Part shown: positions 32,446 through 44,812 of the stretch, one piece after another | Position numbering within the stretch: position 1 is the stretch's first letter | Layout of the letters: every line of letters starts with the position of its first letter | Assembly: GCF_963169125.1 (NCBI RefSeq) | Contig: NC_084801.1 | Coordinates: 113,611,061 to 113,675,060 of the forward strand | Source: Humulus lupulus | Taxonomy: Eukaryota > Streptophyta > Magnoliopsida > Rosales > Cannabaceae | DNA length: 64,000 nt | Direction: 5' to 3' | Made by a program: the position numbers and the translations under genes | The notes under the pieces: model-generated | The model's database searches: none | Told to the model about the DNA's origin: nothing | What the model saw: the letters and a program-made list of their open reading frames with translations, nothing else

Positions 32446-34684
32446 TTGTAGCGCTCTGGATAGCCAAGACCGTTACACTGTATATTTATAAAGGTGCAAG
32501 ACTTGCTAACCAAGTCATTAAGTTGAAAACGTGTCATTAAAGCCGCTAATGAACTAGGGTTTAAAAAGGTTTTGGTCATAAAAGACACATTTCATAAAAT
32601 TATACATTTTTGCACAATGGATCCCAAAGGAAGCAATGTTTGAAAGTCAGTTTACAAAATTTCAAGGTATAAACCATTGTTGGACACTCTAAGGAAAAAT
32701 AGGCATTTATGATCCTCCAGTTCCTGTCCCTTCCTCAACCGTGGCAGCTGAGCAGCTAGCATGTACATTCTGCCTTCAGAGCTCTCCGATCAGGGCTGAT
32801 TAAGCTTACCCTTGCCTTTACCTGCACCACGTAGCACCCATGAGCCAAGGCCCAGTAAGAAAATATAACATCATAGCACAAGCACTGATAATAATCATAA
32901 AACTCTTAAAGCATGTTTAAACACTTGATAATTCTTGATAATCACATAACTCATAGACATGATCATGAATCCATAAGCTACTACCTAGCCATTCAACAGT
33001 TAACAATAACAATTAGATTACACAATAAATAGGGTTGACGCCCTTAGGTCGTACCCTCTGTTTACTCCATTGACTCTGGTCCGCTTAAACCAAGCTCAGT
33101 GAATATTAAGCTGTCCTTAGCTACCAGTGGCTGAGCCGCGCCCTGTGCTCAAATGTAAATCCTAATACTCTTAGGTTGTTGGTTTACTATTCTCATGGCA
33201 TAATACCTACTTTCATAATGCACACAAGAATAGGGAACCCTTAGTCCCTTGTCAACTCATAACTGGGTGCAGTTTTCTTACCCTTAATTTCCAAGTGTTC
33301 AGATCACAAGAAATGCCCTTCGAGCGTAATCCGTTTCCCGAGCCCTAGCTTTTACCTAGTCACAACCAAGATAAGGAATTCCATTAACAATTGTAAAAAG
33401 GTTTTCGATTAAAGTTCTAGCTTCCGGAACATCGAATTCCACCAAACACGGTAGTAGAATCGATCCCGAGCATCTTAGACTAGGTTCCCGCACTTAAAAC
33501 CTCCAAAAGACCAAAAGTGCCCTTAAGGCCCGCGGCCCTTACAGAGCCATGACCCAGCCCCTCGAACCCAGAAAAACCACCATTTTTAACACTCAAACCT
33601 CACTCAAAACCACCCAAAACCATCCCAATTTCACAACTCAATCATCACAAAACTTCTAACACGTTTCCAGCAACATAATCCAGCAAAAACTTAGCCTAGA
33701 AACTCATCAAAATCCCACTTCAATATCTAAAACCCTAAAGCTTAAAAACATCAAAACCAGTCAAGAAAACACCAAGATTCAGACATTAGATCATAAATTC
33801 GAGCTTACCTTCACCGAAGAACCAATTCTCTAAGAAATTTCTGAGCTAACTCCCAAGTTCCTAGCTTCAATTCAGTCTTCAATTTCAAAACCCAAAAACC
33901 TCTTAGAACTCAATCAAAAACATAGAATTTAAATAACCAAGAGTGTGATTCAAGTCTTACCTCAATCCTGGTTGAACTCCTTAGGTAAATATTAAGTTAA
34001 TCTTCCAAAACTTCAGCTAAATTTACTGAATTTCTAGCTGAATTTCCTTAAGTTCCAATGGTTTCCCTTGAGAGAAAAAGAGTGGAAAGAAGAGTGATAA
34101 AACTGAGAGAAGGAGAGGGTCAGTTTAGGTTTTTTCTATCGTTTTCTCAACTTTACTTAGTCTAACTTTAGTTAATTAAGCCAATCTCGAGGCTCGAGGT
34201 ACCAAAAACGTCCCCGAGGGCAAAAATGGAAAAATTCCACAATATTCCCACCTAGGCTCCCTATCCTCACATATATCTCCAAATATTTATTTTCATAACA
34301 CGATAACCTAGATAACCATCTAATACCCAAAATACCCCTTGACTCGACCCAAGCCAAGTATTGGGTCCCGTTGTGACTTTCCCACTAACTAGATCCCTAG
34401 GATTGCCTCAAGTCGCATACTGCAAACATATCCACATAATAATGTGGTCTCCACAATTTATCACATTTATACCCTCAATGGGCCAAAATTACAAATATTC
34501 CCTAATATTCTACATAGGGCCTACATGCATACTAATTCTCATAATCATGCATCTCATTTATTCATATAATCATATAAGCATGCTCATCACATAATCATGC
34601 ATTAAATCATACATAAACCAATTATGCCCTCCTGGCACGCTAATAAAGGCCCTTAAGCCTTATTAGCAATTTCGGGTCGTTACA
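32446..34684 (-). repeat. 5' LTR of deleted Tekay-like element (2239 bp)
   Basis: In - orientation it starts TGTAACGACCC (34684) and ends GCGCTACA (32446), next to the Met-tRNA primer site. Partner of 30360-31880. Confidence 0.82.
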
Positions 34685-35370
34685 ATCCAGTATCAAAAAT
34701 GAATTTTCTTTTATCCCGTGTCTCAAAAATGGAAGTATTAGTAACATTCTCAGGATAAAGAAAATGTTCGTTTTCAGTATTGTGGAGGAAATAGTGTGAT
34801 TGATTCGTTGATAAAAGTTTGTGAATTTCCTCCAGAATAAGGTTTATCACATCAGTATGATAACACTTGTTTCCATTCGGAGTTGTTGGAAGAATTTCAG
34901 CATGAGAAATAAGTTCACTCCGCATAGTAATGACATCATCCTCATCAAATTTGTAGGAAATAGGATTATCAATTGAGTCTGAATTTCTCTAAGTTCCTCC
35001 ATAATGTGTTTAGTAACGATTCTTATGTGTTCAGTAAAGTTTATTTGTTCCTCCATATATGTGTATAATGTTCATCTAAGGAATCTGTATTAGTCCAGAC
35101 ATTATGTGGAGGTTTATGCTACGAGTTAGAAAAATCGTGCTCAACATTCCTACTAGATGGTGCCAATTCCCAACCAATCGGTGCATGGTAGTTGTACTTA
35201 GACTTCCAACTTGAAGCAACGGGGTTTTTCCAGTTAAGATTACTGTTCTTGTAGTAAGAATAGTATTGAAAGGCTTCATCCCTTTCTCTAAGAGTTGAGT
35301 AATCTTGAGCAAAATGGTCAACTCTTTCATAGTCAAAATATGGTTCATCATAAGGAACTCTCTTTCGCTA
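34685..35370 (-). pseudogene. Gag-like or unknown ORF of the non-autonomous element
   Basis: Frames on the - strand, in order of reading, include PYDEPYFDYERVDHFAQDYS at about 35335-35270, rich in Tyr, Asn and Trp (NSNLNWKNPVASSWKSK), and a later open piece 34925-34680 (MRSELISHAEILPTTPNGNK). TAG and TAA codons separate them. I do not recognise a domain. Tyr/Pro-rich low-complexity stretches of this kind occur in Athila-type gag tails. It is cut at 34685 by the neighbouring element. Confidence 0.4.
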
Positions 35371-35990
35371 AGTTGGTGGACACCTCTAAATATGCTAGTA
35401 CCCTCATTAACACTAGATTTTTTGTTGTTTTGAAGTGAAGAGAGATATATTGGATAATAGTACTCAAAACGTCAATGATATTCTTCATTCATTCGTTATT
35501 TTTTTATTATTTTTTTGTAAGTATTATAAGCGCAAGTGTGTAATAGTGTAAATGTTCTCAGGCCAATTGGGAAGGCTACCAAGGTACCTATTTAGGCCCA
35601 AGAGCTTTTCTAGAACTCCCCGAGATTCTTAGAAAAGGTTGGAGGGTAACGCTAACACAAACCTTATTTAAGAACCAATTTTTATAAGACAGAACAAGTT
35701 TGGTTTTTACTGATTTCCAAAATTACACAAATGTTCTCAATACTTTGTTTTTTTTTCTTTAAAAATTTATACTTTTTTTTCTTCGGAAAAAAACATAAAT
35801 CTAAAAAATAAAATTCTAAACCTAAAAGTAAGAGAAAATAAATAAATAAAACAACAAAATAAATGAATAAATAAAAAAAAAAAACTAAAAAAAAAAATTA
35901 CTAAGGAAAAAAATAAAAAAAATACCACTTTTTTTGTATTTTTTAAAAAAAAATTAATTTACTATGCAAACATTTAGTTGTAGAATTACC
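35371..35990 (-). other. AT-rich leader with A/T homopolymers
   Basis: No gene seen. The stretch 35745-35945 is almost entirely A and T with many A and T runs. The rest has scattered stops in all frames. In element orientation it is the untranslated leader between primer site and coding region. Confidence 0.6.
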
Positions 35991-36008
35991 TCATCGGCAA
36001 CGACGCCA
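35991..36008 (-). other. Primer-binding site of the non-autonomous element
   Basis: TGGCGTCGTTGCCGATGA on the - strand. It is of the same type as the TR-GAG site at 20391-20408, differing at five of 18 bases, and just inside the LTR. Confidence 0.6.
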
Positions 36009-36013
36009 AAAAT

Positions 36014-37397
36014 TTCTATCGCCCAATAAACTCCTAAGCAACCGAAATAGTAAACGAGCTATGTCGTATCCACAGAGAGGCAAACACAACTAAATATTAG
36101 ATTAGTAAATAAAAGATAAAAATAAAGTAGAATTGAAGAGATGGATTTTGTGAAATTAAAATGATAGATTAGAGAAAGTGATCAGATAAAGAGCATGGCA
36201 AGTTAGAGATGCGGTTTATAAATCTTATTCTAATATTGATATTAATTCAAAACACAGTTTCAATTCTACACTATTAATTGCAACAGGAAGATGTACATGT
36301 TAAAAGCACGAATTAATTAATCTAAATTAAATTGAATCTAACTCCTAATTTCATAGCATATCATATTATATATCCAAGAGCGACAAAATACCACTGGCAG
36401 AATGCAGTAAAAGAATTACAATATAACAAATATACTAAAAATTAACAATCTAAGTTACATAAGAAAAACATGACTGAACTTATGTAAAAGATGCTAAATA
36501 ATTTTAGAAAAGAAACAAAATAATTAATGAGATATGGAAATGAAGCGTAAGAAAGAATCAATATCAATATTAGGAATGAGAAGTACAAAATCTACACTCT
36601 AATCTCACCAATATTTCTAAAATAGTTCACTTATTTTTGTCACCTAAAACAAGTAAAACTAAGCTAGAAATAAGAAAAGTAACAAAATAAAAAATTGTAT
36701 TTTTCCACCCTAAAATCTGATGATGTTACACTGGTTTTGATTCCCTATTTATAGAGAAAATTTGCTCCAAAATTGGTATTTTCGTGCATTAGGAAGTGGA
36801 GAAAGTGCCTTCAAAATTTGACTGAAAAAGGGACAAGTGGGACACGTGGCATGCGTTAATTGGCTTTAAAAAAATGGCTGCTGGTGGTGTGGGGGACAAG
36901 GAGGCTGTGTGGCATGCTCTGGTTGGCTCGGCATAGGAGTGTTGGGCCGTGGGGGACAGCTGCCAGACAAGTGGGGAGCAGCTGGGCGATGTGACGGCCC
37001 TTGGTTGGCTGGCAGGAAGGTTTGCGTCAGGTCGTGGCAAGATGGCAGGCACGCGTCAGGCACTAGTGGCTTGGCTCCGTCAGGTGCGACTTGGCTTGGC
37101 TTGGCTGGCTGACACATGGGCTCTTTGTTGAAGGCTTCGACCTGGGCTTATTTGGGCCATTTCATCTTCAAAAATGCCATTTTTTCATGATTACTTCAAT
37201 TAGAATTATGTCTTTCTTCTTTCTTTTTCTTTGTGTGAAAATACATTTTATTTCCTAAAAATTGAACACAAATTAAATTAAAATTAATATTTTCAAATAT
37301 AAATTATGTTACAATAAATCCATGAAAATATTAATTAAACTTAATTAATTTTAAACTTTAAAACTAATAAAATGATATTTTTGAGCACTAATCAACA
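36014..37397 (-). repeat. LTR of the non-autonomous element (~1.38 kb)
   Basis: The right end is atcaaca (TGTTGAT on the - strand). The left end, next to the primer site, is near 36014-36018 but lacks a clear TG, so the border is uncertain. It contains a GC-rich segment at 36840-37130 with overlapping open frames on both strands that I judge non-coding. Confidence 0.6.
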
Positions 37398-37738
37398 AAT
37401 CGCCCATAAAGGTTCCTCTGGCTCTGCAAACCCGCATTTGTTGACATGTTGTGCCCTATCTTAGGTACGAGACCTAGAAACTCAGACCTGGGAGATGACT
37501 GCGGGATGAGATCCTTCACCTTAATTGCCCGAGTTGGAGAACCTCTAGCTCCAAGGACGAACCTAAGTTAGTAATCTACTAAGGCACCCACGAGTCGCTG
37601 TCAAAGTCAAAGTCTCACCTAGGAGGACCCTTGCTCTGACTAAAGGCCTCAGGTAGTAACATGCCCCGAAGATGTCTATGAACATCTAAGCTAGTCATTG
37701 GGGGTTGCCACGTGTCGGAGGTGAAAATACCGACAACA
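37398..37738 (-). repeat. Tat2 3' LTR, first 341 bp
   Basis: On the - strand it begins TGTTGTCGGTATTTTCACC at 37738. It stops at 37398, where the neighbouring LTR begins. No partner LTR exists in the window, so length and divergence cannot be judged. Confidence 0.65.
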
Positions 37739-37754
37739 TTTTCCCCCCAAGTCT
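37739..37754 (-). other. Tat2 polypurine tract
   Basis: AGACTTGGGGGGAAAA on the - strand, abutting the LTR start. Confidence 0.75.
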
Positions 37755-38069
37755 CTACTTGCCCTTGGGCAGTGGAGACTTAAAGGTGAATTGAAAAAAT
37801 GGAGGGAAAAAAACGTTTGGGCTTTCCTCTGACATCACTTTGAAAAGAAAGCCCACATGTCAGCGCCCTATTGTTGGGCCCATTAGCTCGTGCATTTAAC
37901 TCCAAGATCCCAAACGTCTACTATGCACCCGAGGCATCTTTTCCCAAAGAAACAATTATTGCAATTCACGCCTTTTGAACCCTAACCGTTGGATCACCCT
38001 CATGAATTTACTAGGCCAAGCCATTCGATGATCGTGGGGAAGTTTCTTCCCTCATAAGTTTTATTGGGT

Positions 38070-38077
38070 ATAAAATC
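38070..38077 (+). promoter_or_regulatory. TATA box for Tat2 antisense gene
   Basis: TATAAAAT in the context gggtataaaatccc, about 150 nt upstream of the first ATG (38229). A pyrimidine-rich leader with ctcttctctctcacc follows. It would drive transcription opposite to Tat2 pol. Confidence 0.5.
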
Positions 38078-39011
38078 CCAAGAAAACCATCTTCAGCCTC
38101 ACACGATAACCATACGAAAATAAAAAATCTTCCCAGAACACTCTCTTCTCTCTCACCTGCCCCTCATCTTCAATCCTTCTTTCTAGGAGCTCTGGATGAC
38201 TGGCGTGAATCGTCGTACATCTGGGTAGATGGAAAACAATACTTCAAGGTTAGGACTCGCCTCAGAACCTAACTTCGCTTCATCTCGAGTAAGCACCTTC
38301 GACCCACTTTTCTGTTTTTGCGCGTGCTTGAGATTTTTTTATATATGTTTAGGAATGCCAGTGGTATGGAATTTTGGATTCTATTTTTAGTTTTCACGAG
38401 TCATTTTAGGCACACTTTAAGATTAGGCTTGTTGAAAATGACCCTCAAAAGTCTTTGTCAACTTTACGTTTCTGAGCCTGTGACTGGAATCTGGGGATTT
38501 CCCAGATTCCGGTAGGTTCATCTCCTCCGGCTTGTCCTTAGGCGCCGAGGATACCCTTCATTTCCAAAAATTTTCTCTTCTTCTAGAGCAGTATCCCTAG
38601 AGTCATTCATGTTTTGACCATATTTCCTTTGGTTAGAATACTAAATGCTTGGTTTTTTGTCCCAGATTCTGAGAAACTCCAACAATTACACGAACACGGG
38701 TTTTATTTCTTCGACCAACAGATCTTTGATATGGCATGAGCACGAGATGTTTCCGAAGGCAATGTAAGGATGGGAATCCAAGAGCCGGCTGGGGAGCTAG
38801 TCATTTGTCCTGACAAACAAATGGCGGTGAGGCTCGAAATGCCCGAAGATAGGGGCCTAACTGTGGAGGAGGTTAACAGGGCCCCTTTTCCACACCCTAC
38901 CCAAAGGTACGAGGGTGACGCGTTCGAAGTAGAGGATTACCACACTCTGCTTCGACACCTCAACGCAATTGAGGAAATCATGAGATATTACTCGGTCAGA
39001 GACAAGTGACT

Positions 39012-40363
39012 TGTAACGCCCTACTTCCTTAGAGCCATTGCTAAGTGAGTTTAAAACGTGCAATTGACTCGCTAATCGAGGTTTTAGGTTAAAAGTGTAG
39101 CTAAACTGTAATAAAAAAATCATATAATTTGAAAATGTAATCATTCACTGAAATTATAAAGCGTTAATCATTTGGGATCCCAAAATGTTGTTTAGAAATA
39201 TTCACAACACAAAATATGATTAAAGTCGACTAAAGAAAAAAGTTAGGTTTAATACAAAACATCTCCCAAAAATACCCCTGGCCGTGGCAGCCAGGCAGGC
39301 CGAACAGTTACACGCCGCTTCACACTCTCTGTACTCATGGTTGATCGACCTTTCCCTTGCCCTTACCTGCACCATAGAGCACCCGTGAGCCGAAGCCCAG
39401 CAAGAAAACTCCACACAAGCAATCAACATATGCACAACTATCAATCAACATGTAACAAAGCTGCCAATAGGCTAAACACATAACGACCATGCTATCCTAG
39501 GTGCTTTACCAGGCCCTGGGTTCGCGGTCTACACCGTGAGGATAAACCAGGTATCCAATACGGGTCTCACCTTGGCAACTTGCACTCCGCGTGCTTAACG
39601 CTGGTCCTGGCCCCTTGCCGTACTCGGCCTTGCAGTTCTCGGCCTAAAGGCTAAAATCACAGTTCAAAGCATACCTTATCCTCTGCTTGAATTCACAAAT
39701 TGAAACTGAGCTAATCCCCAAGTTTAGAGCCCAAATTCCTTGCTTAATCTTCAATGTTTCCCTTGGTAAGGTTTAGAGGAAATAAGAGAGAGAGAAAAGG
39801 GGATTAGGGTCGGTTGCCAAGTTTCTGAGTGTTTCCTAAGTTTTGTTTTACTTATCCTAGGTCACTTAAGTTACCTCCAAGGCTCGGGGTACCAAAAAAG
39901 TCCCCGAGGGAAAAATGGTAAATCTCCCCGATATTCCCTCCTAAATGTCCTAACTTCAAATATATCTCCAATTATTTATTTTCATAATCTGATAACCTAG
40001 TAAGATGTCTAATGCTCGAAATACTCCTTGACTCGCCCCGAGTTGGGTATTGCATCCCGTTGTGACTTTCTAGCTAAACCCCTCCCTAGGACTGTCTCAG
40101 ATCGTGCATCACAAATATATCACCACTCACACGCGGTAAAGATCACAATATTCACAAGTATTACATTTATGCCCTCAACAAGCTAAATTTACAAACATGC
40201 CCTTAATAACCAAATGGGGCCCACATGCATATTTAATTCGCCTAAACATGCATTTTTAATCACATACTCATCAAATTAACATATTAAAATATTAAATCAC
40301 TTATTGTCCTCTAGGCATGCTAATCAAGGCCTTAAGCCTTATTAGCCAACCTGGGACGCTACA
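39012..40363 (-). repeat. Tekay2 3' LTR (1352 bp, internal deletion)
   Basis: Aligns with 45202-47414. The match breaks at about 39650 and resumes at what corresponds to 46694 in the partner, so a block of about 860 bp is missing, including the GC-rich cluster. Confidence 0.88.
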
Positions 40364-40376
40364 ACTATCCCCTCCT
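40364..40376 (-). other. Tekay2 polypurine tract
   Basis: AAGGAGGGGATAGT on the - strand next to the 3' LTR. The equivalent place in Tekay1 has lost this tract. Confidence 0.75.
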
Positions 40377-40398
40377 TACAGAAATTCCATCCTCGAAA

Positions 40399-41760
40399 TT
40401 ACCTGAATAACTCGGGATACCACTCCCGCATATCTGATTCAAGTTCCCACGTCGCCTCCTTAAACCTTTTTGTTCCTCCATAACACATACACCAAGGTGA
40501 TGGTCTTGCTCCGCAAGAATTTATCCTTCTGGTCAAGAATCTTAACTGGCCTCTCCTCATATGATAAATCCTGGTATAGCTCCAAATTCTCATAACTCAA
40601 TACATGTGTCGAATCTGATACATACTTCCGGAGCATAGATACGTGAAAAACATCATGAACTCCTGATAAAGCTGGAGGCATCGCCAATCTGTAAGCTACC
40701 TCTCCAACCCGTTCAAGAATGTCAAAGGGGCCAACGAACCTAGGGCTCAGCTTGCCCCGAACACCAAACTGTTTCACTCCTCTCAAGGGTGAAACCCTAT
40801 GGAACACATGGTCACCGACTTGAAACTCTACGCCCTTGCGTTTCAAGTCTGAGTAACTCTTCTGGCGACTCTAGGAGGCAAGCATTCGAGCTCTAATCTT
40901 TTCAATCGCCTCATTGGTCCTCTGAACCATCTCAGGACCTAAGTACATCCTCCCACCCATCTCATCCCAATGGATAGGTGATTAGCACTTCCTCCCATAT
41001 AGCATCTCATACAAAGCCACCCCGATAGTCGCCTGGTAACTGTTGTTATATGAAAACTCAATCAATGGGAAATACTTACTCCAAGATCCCACAAAATCCA
41101 ATACATAGGCTCATATCATATCTTCCAGTATCTGAATCATCCTCTCAAATTGTCAATTCGTCTGAGGATGAAAAGCGATACTAAACCGCAACTACGTGAC
41201 CATAGCCTTCTGTAGACTCTCCCAAAACTTGGAGGAGAAGGTGGGGTCTCTGTCAGATACTATCAACCTTGGAGCCCCATGAAGTCGAATAATTTCCTTC
41301 ACATACAGCTCGGCATATTGCTCCACAGTATAAGTCGTCCTGACAGGTAAAAAGTGGGCGGACTTGGTATTCCTATCCATAATCATCCATACTGAATCAT
41401 GTTGTCCCACAGTCTTCGGCAAACCAACCACGAAGTCCATGGTGATATTCTCCCACTTCCACTTTGGAATCCCTAGAGGCTGCAATAACCCTGCTGGCCT
41501 CTGATGTTCAGCCTTTACCTGCTAACAAGTTAAACACTTGGCCACATAATCCACCATGACCCTCTTCATTCTCGACCACCAGTACAAGGCTCTCAAATCT
41601 TGGTACATCTTCATTGTACATGGATGTAAAGAATAGGGAGTGGTATGAGATTCATCCAAGATCTCTCACCGGATATCAGAATCCATCGGAACACAGATCT
41701 GATCCTTGTACTTCAATAATCCCATCCTTGAGATAGAGAAGTCCTTAGCCGCCCCGACTA
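40399..41760 (-). pseudogene. Tekay2 integrase with chromodomain
   Basis: Read from right to left. The zinc-finger region near 41560-41510 has a stop (TAG at about 41522). The core at 41485-41192 has Asp in MIMDRNTKSAHF and Asp in VSDRDPTFSSKF; the Glu segment (Q-T-N-x-Q-F-E) falls in a broken stretch at about 41160. The C-terminal part 40846-40460 is open: FQVGDHVFHRVSPLRGVKQF, GPFDILERVGE, then the chromodomain ERPVKILDQKDKFLRSKTI. A frameshift near 40480 leads to ATWELESDMREWYPELF at 40455-40400. Same domain plan as Tekay1; inactive. Confidence 0.85.
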
Positions 41761-42410
41761 AGACACTCTCTCTATGCCCTCTCAACTGGGGATCCTTCCC
41801 CTGCGTTTCCTTGACCCTCTCAAGGAGTGTAGACTGAAGAGTGACATTGGCTAACTAACCAACCACCAACTCTATACCCACTCTAGTCATCTCCTCAGCT
41901 AACTTATCAGATATCTGCCTCAAACTGAACACTTGTCCTGGGCCCTTCCGACTCAATGCATCAGCCACTACATTAGCCTTTCTAGGATGGTATAGGATAT
42001 CACAATCATAATCCTTTACCAATTCCAGCCACCGTCTCTGGTGCATATTCAGATCCTACTGAGTAAAGAAGTACTTCAAACTCTTATGGTCGGTGTATAT
42101 TTCGCACTTCTCACCATACAGATAATGTCTCCAAACCTTAAGTGCAAATACCACTACTGCCAACTCCAGATCACGAGTGGGATATCTCTGTTCATACTTC
42201 TTTAGTTGTCTCGATGCATAGGCTATCACCTTTCCAGCATGCATTAGCACACACTCTAAACCATGTCTGGAAGCGTCACAATAAACCACCAACTTCTCAT
42301 TGTCTGTCGGCAAACTCAACACTAGGGCGGTGATCAGTCATCGCTTCAATCCCTTGAAACTGTTCTCACACCTGTCTATCCACACATACTTAGTTTTCTT
42401 CCTTATCAAT
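41761..42410 (-). pseudogene. Tekay2 RNase H
   Basis: The open piece 42322-42056 carries [20 protein letters not shown] (a Cys just before the Asp), [20 protein letters not shown] with Glu, and [18 protein letters not shown] at 42056 interrupts it. The next piece 42046-41855 holds [14 protein letters not shown] with the final Asp and the linker to integrase. Confidence 0.83.
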
Positions 42411-43813
42411 TCAGTCAACGGTGTGGCTATCCTGAAGAACCCCTCAACGAACTACCGATAATACCCTGGCAATCCTAGAAAACTCCTAATTTCTGGTACA
42501 CTTCTTGGTCTAGGCTAATCTCTCACTGCCTCAATCTTACTTAGGTCTACCAGAATCCCCTCCTTACTGACAATATGGTCCAGAAATGTGACTTACGGTA
42601 GCCAAAACTTGCACTAGCTGAACTTAGCATATAACCTATGCTCTCTCAACTACTGCAATACCAAACGTAAATGCTGCTCATGTTCTGTCTCTGACTGAGA
42701 GTGCACCAGTATGTCGTCAATAAACACAATCACGAACTTGTCCAAATAGTCCTGGAAAACCCTATTCATCATGTCCATAAAAGCTGCTGGGGCGTTGGTT
42801 AATCCAAAGGACATAACCAGGAATTCATTTTGTCCATATCTCATGCGGAAAGCGGTCTTTGGTATGTCCTCCTCTTTAATCCTTAACTGATGGTAACCTA
42901 ACCGGAGATCAATCATAGAAAACACTGTCTTTCCCTGTAGCTGGTCAAATAAATCATCGATCCTAGGTAGTGGGTACTTGTTCTTAATGGTCAACTTGTT
43001 CAACTCCCTGTAGTCAATACGCATCTTATGAGACCCATCCTTCTTCTTAACGAACAACACTAGAGTACCCCATGGCGAGAAACTCATTCTGATGAACCCC
43101 AAATCCAATAACTCCTGCCACTGAATCTTCAATTCCTTCAACTCTGCCCGAGCCATTTTGTAAGGTGTCCTAGATACTGGCTCCACCCCTGGTGCCAACT
43201 CTATAACAAACTCGATCTCCCATTGTGGCGGAAATCCTGCAAAATTTGCTGGAAACAAATCTGGAAACTCACATACCAATATGGTCTCACTTGGTCCAAC
43301 CAAGACAACCCTAGAGGTATCCACAATTTTTGCTAGGAATCCTACGCAACCTTCCTGCATCAGCTTTCTAGCCTTCAGTGTCGAAATCATAGCTACCTGC
43401 GGTCCACTAACTGTCCCCACAAATACAAAGGGTATCTCCCCTTCTTGTTCAAAAGTCACCATTCTGCGTTTGCAGTCAATCGTCGCCCCATACTTCGATA
43501 ACCAATCCATCCCTAGAATCATATCGATGCCATCCATCACCAACTCAATCAGATCAACAGACAAACCTCTACCGTCTATCTCTACTGGCAATGCTCTTAT
43601 CCATCTTCTAGAGACTACAAGTTCCCCAATTGGCAACAAAGTCTGAAAACCCCTAGCATACAAGTCACTAGGTCTACACAACTGGTCTATCATTCTAGCA
43701 GACACAAACGAATGAGTAGCCCCCAAATCAATCAATGCAGTATAAGAAGAACCAGCACTAGAAAACTGACCTATCACAACCGAGGGGCTAGCCTCTGCCT
43801 CAGTCTGAGTCAA
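42411..43813 (-). pseudogene. Tekay2 protease and reverse transcriptase
   Basis: A 387-codon open frame (43813-42650) begins in the protease, with [20 protein letters not shown]: the D-S-G of the family is D-L-G here, which may harm activity. [18 protein letters not shown] is present. The RT has [52 protein letters not shown] and the catalytic [10 protein letters not shown]. It ends at a TAG at about 42650. The thumb/connection region to 42411 is interrupted by several further stops. Confidence 0.86.
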
Positions 43814-44812
43814 GGTGAATACTCTGGCAGGAGCGAGACTGTCGCCCTGCTTCGGCTCCTTTTTCGTGGCTTGTGGGCAGTCCTTCTTTAACTGATTGAC
43901 ACTCCTACAGATAAATTAGGCCTTGATCCTACACTCTCTCTGATGTCATCGTCTGCACTAAGAACACACTGGAAAACTCCTCCAGTTGTCACTTCTTCCC
44001 TGACGGCTGCTAAAAACACCCCGTGCCCTCCTATCCAAGCCTAGTGGAATGAAAGAATTCGGGGCCTTTCTCTTTTGTTCAATGGGGCCACTACCCCGAA
44101 TTGATCCAGTAAAAGGAGGCCCCGTCCTCCTGGCATCGCACCTAGCAGCACCCTCTCTCCAAATCTGATCCTCGGCCCCCTCAGCTGTAATGGCCTTGTC
44201 CACTACCTAAGCATATGTAGTAGTCTCTGGATCCAAAGTAATCTTAACATCACAAGAGAACTTTGCCAACCGGTCAAATCTCAAGGCATACTCAGTAACT
44301 GTCAACCGGTTCTGAGTTAGGTTGATAAACTCGTCAACCTTCAAAGCTCGGACTGCAACACTATAATATTTCTCAATGAAAATGTTTCTGAACTCGTCCC
44401 AGGTCATAACTCCAACATTTCTTCTCTAAGTCACTACATCCCACCAGATGCGGGCATCCTCTCTAAACATGTAGTTGGCCCAAGCTACCCTCTCATTCCC
44501 TTCCACCCTCATGAAATCTAGGATGGAGGAAGTTATATTCATCCACTGCTCTGCCCGCAGTGGGTCAGGTCCACCCTCAAAGGTGGGAGAATGTTGCTTC
44601 CTGAACCTCTCATACAAAGGTTCCCACCTATTCTCCATAACAGGCTGAACCGGCAATGGCGCCACAACCTGCTGAACTTGTAACCCAGTGCCCTGAGGAG
44701 GGGCTTGTTGCCTTAGCTGTCGAAGTTCTTCCTCTATTCGATGCAGTCTAGCTTCCATTTCGGCAAACAATTGTTGCCAATTCTGTGGGGCAGGTGGAGG
44801 GTCCTAACCCTG
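43814..44812 (-). pseudogene. Tekay2 gag
   Basis: Pieces 44770-44426, 44407-44207 and 44203-43958. They carry a coiled-coil-like start (EMEARLHRIEEELRQLRQQ), the capsid FRKQHSPTFEGGPDPLRAEQ and MTWDEFRNIFIEKYYSVAVR, then a basic tail. Compared with Tekay1 about 25 codons are missing before SCDVKITLDPETTTYA. The zinc-knuckle region (43950-43870) is damaged. Two in-frame TAGs lie between the pieces. Confidence 0.83.

Larger units (their letters stand above)
30360..34684 (-). mobile_element. Internally deleted Tekay-like element
   Basis: Two LTR copies in the same - orientation flank only 565 bp. The right (5') LTR is 32446-34684, followed by the primer site, leader and the first gag codons. 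These join directly to the outer end of a second LTR (31880), which is cut at about 30360. All of gag-pol beyond the first codons is missing. Leader and gag start resemble Tekay1, but the LTR sequence is a separate subfamily. It lies within a non-autonomous element whose internal region ends at 34685. Confidence 0.78.
34685..37397 (-). mobile_element. Partial non-autonomous Athila-like element
   Basis: On the - strand: LTR (about 36014-37397), primer site (35991-36008), AT-rich leader, then an open region that runs to 34685 where the Tekay-like element begins. The primer site matches the type used by TR-GAG, so an Athila relative is likely. The other LTR is not visible in the window. There is no RT or integrase. 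Confidence 0.62.

Noticed and set aside
36789..37131. Overlapping open frames on both strands, Pro/Ala/Gly-rich
   Set aside because: Caused by GC-rich sequence in an LTR; frames overlap on both strands and have no domain.
38770..39009. Possible host gene with acidic N-terminus
   Set aside because: It continues across Tekay2 into the Tat2 antisense gene and lies between Tat2's polypurine tract and its pol.
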